The translations under genes were made by a program, and so were the position numbers. Source: Cercis canadensis (taxonomy: Eukaryota; Streptophyta; Magnoliopsida; Fabales; Fabaceae). From it: a stretch of DNA of 64,000 nt. Under the pieces are notes generated by a model. It was given only the letters and a program-made list of their open reading frames with translations, searched no databases and was not told the DNA's origin. Numbering within the stretch: position 1 is the first letter of the stretch; every line of letters starts with the position of its first letter. Where the stretch lies: assembly GCA_003255065.1 (NCBI GenBank), contig QAOA01000813.1:151449-215448 (forward strand), in the 5' to 3' direction. Below, piece after piece: positions 1 to 14,700 of this stretch.

Positions 1-265
1 ATATCATAAGCATAATTAATTATTGAGGTGATTCACATTTTGTATCCTATTGGGCCCACATATGTATCAATGAAAATAAACTTAGTAGATCATTTTATTC
101 TTAGTTATTAATTTTGCTTCCTGGTATGGATACCACTTGTACTACTGGATAAATAGCCAAGTTATATTCCATTAACTTTACTGCATTTACCCTTGTACCA
201 AACACACTGTGAAAGAGAAGAGAAGGGCAAAATGCAGCAACGCCTATAAAATTCTGACTACCAAC
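1..265. other. 3' intron sequence of NLR gene 1, window edge
   Basis: No exon could be placed confidently. The next tail exons and any C-terminal domain like that at 33664-34190 should lie left of the window. Confidence 0.4.
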
Positions 266-328
266 CTGGCAGTAATGCAGTGTTGGCAACAGCATCAGTG
301 TTCTCATCCTTGTTTTGAGCATGTAACC
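266..328 (-). CDS. NLR gene 1, 63-bp tail exon
   Basis: Acceptor CATGCAG, donor CCAG/GTTGGT, 63 bp as in the gene 2 homologue 34851-34913. In the gene 2 phase it reads LHAQNKDENTDAVANTALLP, acidic like its neighbour. The upstream exons of copy 1 end in phase 0, which would instead give a basic, hydrophobic peptide. Either the reading frame has slipped in copy 1 or one small exon is misplaced. Confidence 0.4.
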
Positions 329-3300
329 CTGCATGATTATAGACTTAACTCAAGAATAAGGCAAAGTTAGTACCACTTCATAAGCCTGCAAAACTTGTTT
401 ATAGAGAGCATTCTTACCTGGAGATATAAAAAGTGCAGCATCTGAAGAACGTAGGGTGTGAGAATCTGAACCAATGAATAACAATTCAGATTAAGCCCTA
501 AAATAAAACTTTGTAATGAAGACACTTACAGAGACACAAGGCATACAAGTAGTTAGAGGGATACCAGGAACGTTAATATTTCTCCCTCTATCACCTTCCA
601 TATGGCTCTCTTCTTTCTCAATCTGATCTTTGTTTTCGCTAGTAGTGTCTACATGTGACAAAGCATGCTCACTTCCTTGAGAAGAATTTAGGCAAGATGA
701 ATTTTTCTTTCTTTCATCCACCTCTTTCCTTAACTTCTCTGATGCGTCCTGCACAATTGACAATAGTTAACCCAATTTAATCAGATGGTGTAAACTATAC
801 ATTACGTACAAGAAAAATTGGCCAAACTAGTCAATGCTTTCTATTAAAATAAACAAATTTCATGTGGCTACCTTATTTGCATACAACTTTTGAATGGCCG
901 AGTCTATTTGCAAAGTCTGCAGATTTGGTGTGTCACAATCTCCCTCCGTGAATATCTTCATTTTGGAGCACTCGGATATCACTACTTTTTCCAATGATGA
1001 AAATTTGAAGGCATAATCCCTTGAGCAAAAGCTTTCCAAGCATGGCAAATATTGAAGTTCTATAGTTTTCAAACTGTTGAATGTAATTTCACTCATTATG
1101 TCATCATCAGCAACCTTGCCTTCTACTATTTCTTTTATCATTCTACATTCCTCTATCACCATTGTGGTGAGTTGTGTAAGGCTATTTGCTGTTGACGATG
1201 CCATTAAATATAACAGCCCCTCACATTTATATACTTCCAGAATTGTTAGGTGCTTGAAAGTTACTGATGAGGGCACTAAGTTCAACAAACTAGAACAATC
1301 CTTGACATATAGTTCTTCCAGATTCCTAACACTTGGATCCACTTCACAGCCGTCTTTGCATATATACCTTAACTTAGGAAGTTCCTCAAGTGTTAGTCTT
1401 TCAACTTGTACTGCACTGCCATATTGATTTTCCTTGTCAGCATGTTCATCAGAAGGGAATATCTCTTCAAATGAACTATTTGCTACAACCAGAGTCTTCA
1501 CATTGGCCATTCTTTGGAGGAATGAATATGGAAAATTAGTTTTGACATCATGGAAGAATTTTAAGTTAAGAATTGTAAGATTGTTTTCGTGGTCTGCTGA
1601 AAATTGTCCAAGCCATGTCATTATAGGCTCATTGCAGTCTATTGTCAAGTCTTCTAGTCTGGGCATTGCCTGAGAAATCAATTGAAGAAAAGTAAGTATA
1701 TATAAACCGATTGAAAGAAAGTAAGTTATATATAAACCAATTAAATCCCTAATAAATATTATTTTAGATACTGGCTGGGCTAAATTTATGCAAAAGAAAG
1801 CACTGAATTTATCATTTAGAATTTAAAATTTAATGCTACACCAGGTGTGTTAAAGATGAGGATTTTAGATAGTTTGCACTTTTAGGTAGCTTTAGCTTCC
1901 AATTTTCACGTTTAAACATGATTTTAAATTTAATCCTTTCACCAAAAGAAACTTGCCGTAAGAATTAATTTAGTATATTTTTGTGGTACTCCAAAACAAA
2001 TAATAGTGAACCACTTGGGCAAACATCATAGTTGTTAAAATTATTTTGAATTGATGTTAAAATTCACAGGACTTAATTGGATTTATTGACAAGTCAGCCA
2101 ATTTCAAAGGATAGTAAATTCTAAAAGTGCTGCAAAAGATGAAGGAAAACTCAATCATTAATGATTGGTCATGCGAATTTCATTTGCATAAATTACCTTT
2201 GTCACTGGATGGAAAGAGATAAATTAGATAAGAAGCTGCAAAAATACTAAACGAGTACAAGCCCTAAAGGTTACGTACCTTTTCAACTGAGAATGACTGT
2301 TGCAATGAGGCTTGAAGTTCATCCTTGCAATGTGACTCGGGCATCATAAGTTTGGACTTGAAAATGTTGACTTCCCTCTGAATATATAAGTATGTTAAGT
2401 GCCATAATTCAGGGCATTCAATCGAAAATCTTCCAGGGTAGAAAGCCTGGAGTTTTGGTAGATTCCAAAGTTTCAAATACGATAAGTTAGGGAACATGAA
2501 ATTGATTGATGCATCAAGATCAGGTCCTTCTTCCCTTGCAACAATATTCTCGAGTCCAGTACAAGAATTTATCTCTAGTGCCCAAAGTTTCAAAAGGTTT
2601 CTGGCAACAGAGGCTGGAAGCAGATCTTTGAGGCTTTCACATTCCGAAGCATTTAGTTCTGTTAGACTTGGAAAATCAAGAATTCCTTTTGGATCTTTAT
2701 TCCATACATGCTTCAGATTTGGTAGGGCACTTAAAGTTAAAAATATTAACTTGGACTTGGCTACAGCATGTCCCTGATTTATTGTGGTCCCCTCCAAGTC
2801 AAAAACTACTTCCAGAAAATTACAATCTCTCACTTCCAACTTGTACAAGTAGTTTAAGGATTCCAATAAATTAAATGAAAGTACTTTTGAGATCCCTTCA
2901 CAATTTGCTACTGTTAGAGTCCGCAAATTACGAAATGACCCATCTGGAACTTGGCTAGGCCATATTTCTTTTATCTCTGGAATCTCTGAGACACTTAAAT
3001 TCTGCCAGTGGTAATGTACCTGTGCAATCAAATACGTTCAATTAAATTCAATATTTGCATTTATGAGTTCGACAACAAACACAAGCAATCAAACACCACT
3101 TTTATGTTGTTGAAGGTTTTGTTCTATGACTTTAACCCAAGAGTTAAACTGACAGTAGAAAAATGATGAAATACTAACATGTTGCCCTAATTTCTAAACG
3201 ACAGAAAAGCTTCAAGCGTCACTTAGCAATTTACTGCAACTTCTCCAACCCTTTGTGTGAGTGGTGCCTGTTCGTGTACGTGAATTTTAATTTTTATCAT

Positions 3301-5739
3301 ATTTAATTGAATTTCACCCTTTTTAAGATGTAGTTTGAAGTATATATACTAGAAGAGAATCAAAATTCAAGCATTTCCTTATACTCATAATTAAATTTAA
3401 ATAAAGCAATGTAAAACACGTTTAAAATATACATTCACACATAGTACTCATAGAAATTACAATAGTCACGTTCAGATTACTTGACTTATTTAGCGACGGT
3501 AGATTTCTCCTTTCCTTACCAGAAATGATACTTCTACACTCATTTAATATTAAGAAGCATAGATTAGAAGGTATTAAAAAAACTGATCCTTCACCACAAA
3601 AAAAAATAAAATTATGTAAGTTCAATTAAACTCAGTCTTATGCTGGTTGATATGGATGTCATAAAGATGTTATAAAAAGTGGGAATACATTACTTTTCTA
3701 TTTCTAGCCCATGACACATAAGAGATAATANTGGTTGATATGGATGTCATTAAGATGTTATAAAAAGTGGGAATACATTACTTTTCTATTTCTAGCCCAT
3801 GACACATAAGAGATAATATTTAATGGATTTAATTAGGGTTGTTCGTGAGTTTGAATAGGTAAATCATTAACTTTCTGAACTTGGTATAACAGACTTTAGC
3901 CTAGGCAATAATTTTAGGGTCATTATCTTAAACCTAATTACATGAATTGGGTCAAGTTGAGCATCAACTTGACTATTCTAATTTTATAAATAAATCTACA
4001 CACTAATTTTCAATTTTTGACCCTTATTTCTTCCTTTTTTTTTTTTTCTGTTAACTACTTTATTCAAGTGTATAGGCGTCACCTTTCATAGTTTCACTAT
4101 CCAAAAAGGAGATTAAAGAAATCCTAGAGAAGGATAGCTTCATCATATTTAATATTAACTTCAATTCTTTTTTTACTTGAATATTTACTTCAGTTTATTT
4201 AGAATTGTCCATGCATGTAATACACATAAAATTATATGTGCTTGCACATACAGTAGCAAATATATTCTTTTTTGTTGTATAGCACATAGAGGTTTGAACC
4301 TAAAATCTCTTACTAGACAACACAACATGACCTACACTATCAATTATATACAATCATTTAATCTATAATCAATCAATGCCAATTCTTTTCTAATTGCATT
4401 AACCTTAAATTTGCACACACCCAAGTCCTTGCTTAAATCAATGCTTGAATTCTTGAATTTTCCTTCAAACTTTAAGAATAAGATTGCAATATTCTTTTCA
4501 TCATTAAAATTGATATATTGTGTAAATATCAGCACAAAGGGTATCTGTATACAAATACTTGGAAATTTCTGATATGCCACCTAGCTTTCTTTTTGATGTA
4601 TTTTCATTAGATGTTTAATGGAAATTTCCTTTTCAGATTAAAAAAAAAAAAAAAAGACGCAACTTTCGTTTAAATTTTTATAAGGTAGAAATCCATTCAC
4701 ACAAGTTCCAATTACTGCATACCATCTACGTAAAGAACCATTGTATAGTCCTATTAAGGAAGATAAAGAATGTATTCTGAAAGTAGCAACCAAATGCTTA
4801 CCATCTTTGTGTAAATCATATATATGCTAGCATTGAGGTTGCCTTGCCAGTAAGATCCATCTCTTTCTTCTCCTTGTACTCTTTTGAGACTTGGAGTGCT
4901 GGGGATTTCTTGAGAAAATGTTCTCATCTTGGGGCACTGCCTTACAATTACATTTACTAAGCATGGAAATTTGAAATCATACTTTCTAGAGCAGAAACTC
5001 CTCAAGCTTGATAAATTCTGAAGTTCCAAAATTTCCAATTTAGTAAATGTAATCTCATCTCCACCTTCATCTGTGTCACTTGCTACTATCTCTTCTATCA
5101 TGATGCATTCCCTTATTTTCATTGTTGTGAGTTGAGCAAGACTTTTTGCTGTTGAGGATGTCATTAAATATAATAATCCACGACAATCCCATACATCCAA
5201 ATATGCCAAGTGGTTGAAAGATACTGAAGAGGACACTAAATTTTCGAGGCTCCAACATCTCCATACGCATAAGGATTGTAGATTCATGAGAAACTTTCCC
5301 AGTTTAGAGCCTTCTTTACATATATGCTCCAATTTAGGAAGCTTCCAAAGTGTTAACCGTTTGGTCAGCACAAAACCATCACTCTGATATTCTTTTAACG
5401 CATGTCTTTCATGGAGCAATATCTCATTAAAGTCACTGTCTGTCAGAGCAAGTTCTTCCAAATTAGGCATTCTTTGAAGGATCCAAACTGGAATCCTAGC
5501 TTGTTCTTCATCGAAGGAATGCAGGCATAGAAATTTGAGCCTCTGGAAGTGTTCCATGGAAGATTGATCAAGCCAATTTATTATAGAGTCAGTATTGTTT
5601 ATTGACAATTGCTCCAAGTTAGGGAAGACCTAGTAAGGCAATAAGAGGAAAGTAAATACTTATGACTTCCAATATGTTCAAAAGTAGAAGAAAAAAAGAG
5701 CATTATGTACGAGTTATGGAACATATATGAAGACAAACT

Positions 5740-5785
<46 letters not shown>

Positions 5786-8700
5786 GTAAAAGGAAAAAAA
5801 GAAAAAGTATAATAAAACAAAGGCTCCCTTGTGAAAAATATGTGACTTTTAATACAAACGATATAACATGTACAGTACATCTAAGTGCTAAATGATTTTA
5901 CTTTTCACTTAGAATAAAATTTAACATTGTAAACAATAGGCCTAAGGCCTTCTTTTTATTTTCATGAATGAATATTTCTCATAAATCATCTTAAACAATA
6001 ATACTTCAATCAAATTTTTGGTGTTTTCATTATTTATTTATACTAAAATATAAAATATTTTTTTTTGTGAAGAAAATATCAAATGTAGTTAAACATAAAA
6101 TCATTATAAAAAATCAAATATGATCTTTGATTTCTTCCTCCTAATTATATAATATGAAAATGAAAATGATATGATAGGGAGGGAAATATTTTGGGCCCCT
6201 TCATCAATTCTCACATCTCCTCAAACTCTAATGCTTTAAATTAATAATATAATTATGGTTTATCAAAAGTAAAATATAATAGAAGTCATGTCACTCTATT
6301 GTAATTATTTCATTATCCACTTCCTGTTTATGGTATAATAACTCATGATAATCTATTTAATAATAATAAAAAACGTCATGTTAAAGTTTTACCCTATGTT
6401 TGGGAAGGAGAGTAAAATGAGTAAAAATTATTTTTTTTTCAATATGTTTGGTTGTAAAAATAAATTGAGTGAAACTATTTAGGAAATTGATAGGGAGGAA
6501 ATATTTTGGGCCCCTTCATCAATTCTCACATCTCCTCAAACTCTCCTCCATTCTTCCTCTCTTCATCTGCTCAGATTATTAAGCATACCAAACATAATTA
6601 AAGAGTAATGTGTACACACATTGTTACTCTTTAAAAAAAGAATTAAATAATATTCCCTTGAAGTTTACCCCTTTACCCCTACTAAACATGCCCTAAATGT
6701 TAATGCCATCAGTCAATAATCATTTATGCACTCTGTTACGTTAAAAAAATTACACTACTGTATGAGTGATTGAGTGAAATATTAAAATAAACAGAAGAAA
6801 TTACACCTCAAACCCTCAAATGAAACCCTAATAAACATAATTTTCTTATATTCTATTTGCATGCATGAAGCAACAATTGTGTTTTTCCTTAATAAGTGTA
6901 ATTTTTAAGACACTGGAGAAAATTGTTCATAGATCTACAGACAAAAGAAATTGTTTCAAATCACAAGCTTGTTAAGAGATTTATAATTAAGCTGCTAGCA
7001 AACATAATTTTTTTTTTTGGCTAAATGGTCCTTTAGTAACTTATTTGATTTTAGTATTCACCGAAAAAATTATTAGACTGACAAAAAATAGAAAGGTAAA
7101 CTCTAAACCGAAGAAACAAGAATTTGTACCTTTTCCACCAGGAAGATGGGCTGCTTAATTGAGATATCAAGACCATGCTCTTGATGTGTTTCCTTGTAAC
7201 TGAATAATTTTGTCCCAAATACATTCACTTCACTATTTATATAAACATTTAATGTCTTCAATACTGGCCATTCTACAGTATGTTCTCCAGGGTAGAAGCT
7301 CTTGAGTTTGGGTACATTCCAGATTTTCAAAGAGGTTAGTTTTGGGAACACAAAACTAACTGGCATTGCTTGTCCTTCCTCCTTTGCCACAATTTCTTCA
7401 AACCCACAATTATCAATGTTTAACTCTTGAAGTTGCATTAAACCTTTTGCTATATTGGCTGGGAACAGACTTGTAAGCCTCCCACACCCAAGAGCACTTA
7501 CAACTTGTAAATTTTGGAAGCTGACAATCCCTTTGTGGTCCTTATTCCAGACATGCTTCAGATTTGGTAGACAATTTAGTGTCAGTTTTCTCAGCCGACT
7601 GACTAGTACAACATTTGTTTCCTCAATGTTTATTCCTTCCAAATCAAACACCACTTCTGCGCTAAAGCAGTACATAATTTCCAGCTCTTCCAAGTTGATC
7701 AAGGAATTGAGTACATTAAATGGTATAACATTCAAAAGAAAATCGCAGCAATCCACCACTACAGATGTCAAATGTTTAAACTCCTTGGTATGAACTTGGC
7801 TATGCCATAACTTCTCTAACTCAGGAAATTCTGATAATTTTGAAAGCTCAAAGCTACGAATTCCAACCTGCAGTTACAGCCAATGTATGAAATTATTTGG
7901 AGCACTAAGTACAAATAACAAAATAGGCTCATGCATGAACTTTCAATTTACTTACATACACCTATAATCAGCTGCAGGTTAAGTTTCGTTCAGTTTATGC
8001 TTCATCAGTTTTGGATATGCAAGACATTATATGCAAATGTATTTACTTGTAAGATATATTGTACACAATAAACATATTTATAATAATAGACGTATTCTCA
8101 TCTAAACTTTTTTTGTAGCCATGAATGCATACCATGTCAATATAGATCATATGTATGGTTGCATTAAGATTGCCTTCCCAGTACCATCCATCTCCTTGGT
8201 CTCCTACTTGCAATCTTTGCATTTTTGGAGTGCTGGAGATTCCTTCAGAGAATGTTTTCATATAAGGGCACTGACTCACAGTTACATTTTCCAATGATGG
8301 AAATTTGAATTCATAGTTCCCAGAGGAGAAGCTTATCAAGCTTGATAACTGCTGAAGTTCCAGAATTTTCAAATTGCTAAATACAATCTCATCTCCAGCT
8401 TCATCATCAGCCTCATTTGCTACTATCTCTTTTATCATGCAGCATTCCTTTATTTTCATTGTTGTGAGTTGAAAAAGACCTTTTGCTGTTGAAGATGTTA
8501 TCAAATGTAACAATCCATCACATTTCCATATTTCCAAATATGTCAACTGATTGAAAGACACTGAAGAGGGCACTAAATTTATCAGGCCACCACAATCCAA
8601 TAAAGATAAGGATTGTAAACTCCTGAGACATGTGTCCAACTGGTTGCCTTCTTTACATATATGCCCCAATTTAGGAAGTTGTTGTAGTGATAATTTTTTG

Positions 8701-11700
8701 AGCCGCAAATGACCGTTGGTCTGGTCTCCTTCATTGGAGAATATCTCTTTAAAGTAACTGGACGCCACAATAAGTAGTTCCAAATTGGGTATTCTTTGAA
8801 CCAACCAATATGGAAAGCTATCTTGTTCTTCATCGAACCCTTGTAGTCCGCAGACCTTGAGCCTGCGAAAGTGTTCTATGGAGAATTGAGCAAGCCAGTC
8901 CATGATATGATCTTTATTGTTTAGTACTAATGACTCCAAGTTTGGGAAGACCTGGTAAAGTGATTATGAAAATGTAAGACATGAGCTTTTATGTAGGATA
9001 AATCTGTCAGGAACATTATGACAATGTGACCACCCAGTTTTATGCTCCAAAATCTCTATTCTATTTTAATTTTAACTCATTTTGTTTAACAAAAATATCG
9101 TTAAATTCTCCGCTTGTTCTTTTTTTTTTTTTTTCTATTTTTCTTTTTTAAGTGTGAAAACTAGACAAAACACTTACGAAAATAAATTTCAGAAATTTCA
9201 ACATTGCATTAAAACAATGGCTCACTTGTTCTAACTCTCTTGCCTTTCCTAAAATGGGACAGCGTATAACATGTAATGGTGAAGGTCAAGCATTTTAATA
9301 ATCAACTATCCAGCGCTACTTATGATATATTAGGGATAAGCCAATAGAATGGTAAGACAAAATCTATCTATTTTACAAGGAGCCTTTTTAAATACTTTTG
9401 GCATTTATGTGGTATATTATACCATATAAAAATAGTCAATGTGTGAATAACATGTGTACAAATTAACTATTTTTAAGTTTATTTTAAAAAATAAGATAAA
9501 TTATATTTTATATCCAATAAAAAATAAAAATTACGTATGTTTGCCATGTTAGTGTAGTATAACATAACTATGCGTAAATAAAATATAATTTATTTCTAAA
9601 TGTGTAAATAAAAATTTATTACAAAACTTTTGTTAAAATTAATTTAGAAGTTATTTGAAAGTATTAGTGTTTGAAAATTACGTCAGTTTATACTAATTTA
9701 TCCAATATGATAAATATTATTAGCATTTTCTGCAGCATGTTGTTTTATAACTTTTTATATAATTTTTAATTAAAAGTTGAATATTAATGGAAGGACCATA
9801 TTGATAAAGTTTAAGGAATATTTTTTTCTTTTATTGGAGGCTATATATAATAGGAAGTAGTCTCTTTTTTCCTATAATCCCATTCCACTTAGTTCTTATG
9901 TTATTTGAACTTATAACTTTTATGATAGAGTAAGCAGTGCTCAACAATTAAGATGTAGTAATTTTCTAAGCATAATAACTCGTTAAAAAATTTCTGATTC
10001 ACTTTTAAACTAGAGGGACACGTTAAACACAAGTAACTAGAGGCATATAGTACCTTTTCAACTAAGAAGATGGGCTGCTGAATTGAGATATCAAGATTGC
10101 GTTCCCCATGTGTTTCTTTGAAGCTTAATAATTTTGTCCCAAATACATTCACTTCACCTTCAATATCAACATTTAATTTCTTCAATACTGGCCATTCTGT
10201 GGTATGTCTTCCTGGGTAGAACCTCTTAAGTTGTGGTACATTCCAGATTGTCAAAGAGGTTAATTTTGTGAACACAAAACTAACTGACATTGCTTGCCCT
10301 TCTTCCTTTGCCACAATTTCTTCAAACCCACAAGAATCTATCTTCAACTTTTCAAGTTGTGTCAAACCTTTGGCTACATTGGCAGGGAACAAGTATGATA
10401 GTCTTTGACACTGAAGAGCACGAACATCTTGTAAGTTTTGGAAGGTAACAGCTCGGTGGTCCCTATTCCAAACATGCTTCAGGTTTGGCAGACCACTTAG
10501 TATCAATTTTTTTAGCTTAGTAGTTAGTATGACATTTTTTTCATCAATGTCTTTTCCTTCCAAATGAAACACAACTTCTGCGCTGCTGCAATTCTGAACT
10601 TCCAACTCTTCCAAGTTGATTAAGGCCTTCAGAACACTAAATGGTACTACAATTGAAAGAAACTCACACCCGTCCACCACTACAGATCTCAAATTTTTGA
10701 ATTCCTTTGTAGAAATTTGGCCATGCCATAATTCTATTAACTCAGGAAATTCTTCTTGTTTCAACAGCTCAAAGCTTCGTAATCCGACCTATAGAAGCCA
10801 ATTATATACAAAAAAAGAAAAGGAGAGAGAGAGAGAGAAACGATATGTCTATGTGAGAGGGATAAACAGCATTTTTTGTAACTTCTACTTTCTTGTTAGT
10901 GTCTCCCATTACTATAACCAATAATCATGTGTTACTTAATACGGATCATATCCGTGCATGAAAAATAATGTGGGAATGGAGGAGGGAACAGCTGCATACC
11001 TTATTTGCATACATCTTCTGTATAGTTTTATTAAGGTCACCCTCCCAATACCAGTCCTGCTCTCCTTCTTCTACTTGTACATTCTGCAGCTTTGGTGTGA
11101 CAGAGACTCCCTTAGAGAATATCTTCAAATTGGGGCATTCACATATAAGTACATTATCGAGATATGGGAATCTGAAGCCATAATTCTCTGAGCAAAAGCT
11201 TTCCAACAATGGTAAATTTCTGAATTTTATAATTTTCAATTTGCTGAATGTAATCTCATGATCGAATGTTTCTGCATCAGCATTAATCTTGTCTGCTACT
11301 ATTTTCTTTATCATTTTGCATTCCTCTATTGCCATAAAGGTGAGTTGACCCAGGCTTTTTGCTGTGGATGATGCCACTAAATATAATAGCCCCTCACATT
11401 TATATACTTCCAATGATGTCAGATGATTGAATGCTACTGATGAGGGCACTACATTCAACAAACTAGAACAATCATTGACGTGAAGTTCTTGTAGATTCTT
11501 GATACATGGATCCACTTCGTAACCTTCTTTGCATATTTGCTTTAATTTAGGAAGTTGCTCAAGAAATAAAACTTTGACCTTTACTGCATTGCCACGTTGT
11601 GTTCCCTCACCGGCTAGTTTCTCATAAGGGAATATTTCTTCAAATGAATTAGATGCCACAACAAGAGTTTCCAGATTGGATATTCTTTGAAAGAATGAGT

Positions 11701-14700
11701 ATGGAAAACTCATTTGTACTTCCTGAAAGAATTGTAGTCGCAGAATTTTTATTTTGCTGAAGTAACTTTCTGAAAAGTCTGACATCCAGGTCATTAGAGA
11801 CTCATTGCAATCTAGTGTCAACTCTTGTAAGTTGGGGATTACCTAAAAAACCAATTGTAGCAAACTTGTTACAAATATAAAAATAATTAGCTAAGAATAT
11901 GTATGCATGTGGTACTATGCGCATATTCTGATAGAAGTATATTAGAATTTATTATATTTACTTTATGGTAAAATTTGCATACACAATCCATTCTACGCCA
12001 TATTTAACAACAACTAATTATCATTATCCTATTTTTTTAAACTCTTAACTGAATAATTAAATTGTATAATTGAATAAAGGCTTTGGTTAACATGTTAACA
12101 AATCTTAAATGAGGTGAGCCTTACTTTAAAATCAGCAGAAAGCATATTTAATAACAAATATATCATTTTGTCTATTAAGTATATTTTTTATGTTTTAACT
12201 CTCAACCGTTGAAACAGAGCTACAAAAATTTCTTGACACAAATATTCATAAGTCACTCATCTAATGAATATTTTTTAGTGGGTGACAAAAAATATATTTA
12301 CGAAACTGTCATTCTCTTAAAGTGGCCATTGTGAGTCGAATATACATGACCAATTTGTTGTTTATGATGACCAATAGTCATTGTACGGCTTTCAGTGGTC
12401 ATTATTAGTGTGTTTGCTCACAATAACAACTTCTATGTCTCTCTTGATTAGTGGTAATAATTTGTTCACCAGCGATCATAGCATAATTGCTCACAATGAT
12501 TACTCAAAAACACATAATGACCATTCTAAGAGAAGGGATAGTTTCCAAAGTTCATTTGGTATGCCACCCACTGGGATATATTTTTATTTTCGTTACCCAC
12601 AAAAAAAATAGTTTTTACTTGAGTTACTTACCAATAATTGTCTCAAAATTGTCTATATTAGAGAAAAATTGAAAAAGATATTTATATTCTAGATGGAAAA
12701 AAGGGAGTATCGTGAAAAATTGAATCAAAATGGTGTTTAAATGAAAGAAAAGTGGTGTTCAAGAATTTATTTCTTAAAAAAAAATTAATGGTGTTTAGGA
12801 AGCAAAGAAAGCAGTGTTCCAAAAAAAAAAAAGTGGCATAAAAGAAACAGAAGTGGCTTTAAAAAGGGGAGAAAAAGTAGCGTTAGAATTAAAATAAACT
12901 GGCATTGAAGAACACTAGAGAATTGAGAATTTGCAAAGAATAACCATAGGTGTTGAAAGATCATAGGTATTGCTATGGGTATTTTTACCTGTAAAAATAA
13001 TATTGATATTAGGCAGAAAGAGAATTGAGAAAAGCATTGATATTGATGCATGAATTCTACAAACATTATAAATGACCGTAACATGTTCCCCAAAGGACCC
13101 TTAAAAAAGGAACCTTAAAAGTGTAAAATGTAAAAAGATAGGGTACAAACCTTTTCAACGGAGCATGGTTGTTGAACGGAGGCTTCTGGTCCATCCTCAA
13201 AATGTGACTCTCTGATCCTTGTATGTTTTGACCCAAAAATGTTCACTTCTTTGTGAAGATATACATAACTTAAGTCTCTCAGTTGTGGCCACTCTGTTGT
13301 ATATCTTCCAGCATAGAAGTCCTTGAGTTTTGGTAGATCCCCAAGCCCCATTAATGTCACTTTAGGGAACATAAAACTGATAGATGCATCTAGTCCTTCT
13401 TCCTTTGCAACAATATTCTCTAGCCCAGTACAAGACCATAACCTTAACTCCTGAAGTTGGGGAAGAGCTTTGGCAACAGAGGCTGGAAGCAGATATTTCA
13501 GACTTTGGCATTCAAAAGCAGTTATTATTGACAGGTTTTGAAAATCAAGAACTCCTTGTGGCCCTTTATTCCATACATGCTTCAGATTAGGTAGGGAAGT
13601 TAATATCAATTTTCTCAGGTGGCATTTGGGTACAACATCTCTCTCTTCTATTGTGATCCTCTCCAAATCAAATACTACCTCTACTGAATTACAACACTCT
13701 ACTTCTAGCTCTTCCAAATTGTTTAACAACTTCAGTAAGTTAAATGGTAGTACTTTTGAGATCCCTTTACAATGTGCTACTTTTAGAGTTTTCAAATTGC
13801 AGAATGATCCATCAGGAATTGGGCTATGCCATATCTCTTTCATCTGTGCAATCAATTACTTGCATTATTGAATCATCTTGGTTTGAGTATGTATATGATA
13901 TTATGGCAAAAAAAAAAAATGTATACAATATCTTTTGAAAGAACAAATATATTCATAAGACCTAACAAGAGAATTTCTAGATATAATAACGAAGGCAGTA
14001 AAATGCATCTCTTAAATTATTTGAATTTTTCATCTAAAATAAGAGGGATAATTTAAACACACCTTTCAACTTTGTGGCATTAACAATTACACCCTGTCAA
14101 CTTTGTGGAAATGAAGTCCTTTTCGTGTACTTGAATTTAGTCATTACGTCCAAATTTTGTCAAACAAAATTCCCTAGTCATGTGACTTTCATAGATGTAT
14201 TATGTTTTTCATTTATTAATTTTATTTATCTCAAGAACTGAAAATACGTTATATGAAAATAAAAGATTAAAGAGAAAATTTCCAGTTTTTAATAAAAACC
14301 TATAATAGTATTAAAAAAAAAAGATAAGAAATTACCTCATTGCGTACAAAATGGCAAGTATTGTGTAAGTATGCATATAGAGCCACTAAATATTTGACAA
14401 TATGATCTGTGAAAACTATAAAAAGAAAGATAAGAAACTACCTGATCACAAACAGAAGAATGGCGAGTATTGTCTTCTGCCATAAGCCCATTCCATATCA
14501 CATTCAACTTATCCACGTCAATGATAATCAATTTCTCCAAGTTGGGCAACATAACCTACATAAGAGGCAAAATAAAAGAATTTTCTAAGAGGTAGAAGTT
14601 ATACTTGTTCTTTGATTATCTACTTAATGAAGTTACCTTAAGGTTTTATTTATTTTTACGAATTTAGTTTCTACCATAAATGTAGCTATGCATTTCATAA

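Noticed and set aside
1077-1673. Plus-strand open frames over the LRR exons
   Set aside because: They are the antisense of well-supported LRR exons, and no plus-strand family resemblance is seen.
12300-12520. Short inverted gatcatt/aatgatc words as a regulatory array or CRISPR-like repeat
   Set aside because: Irregular spacing, low complexity, within an intron. CRISPR does not occur in plant nuclear DNA.
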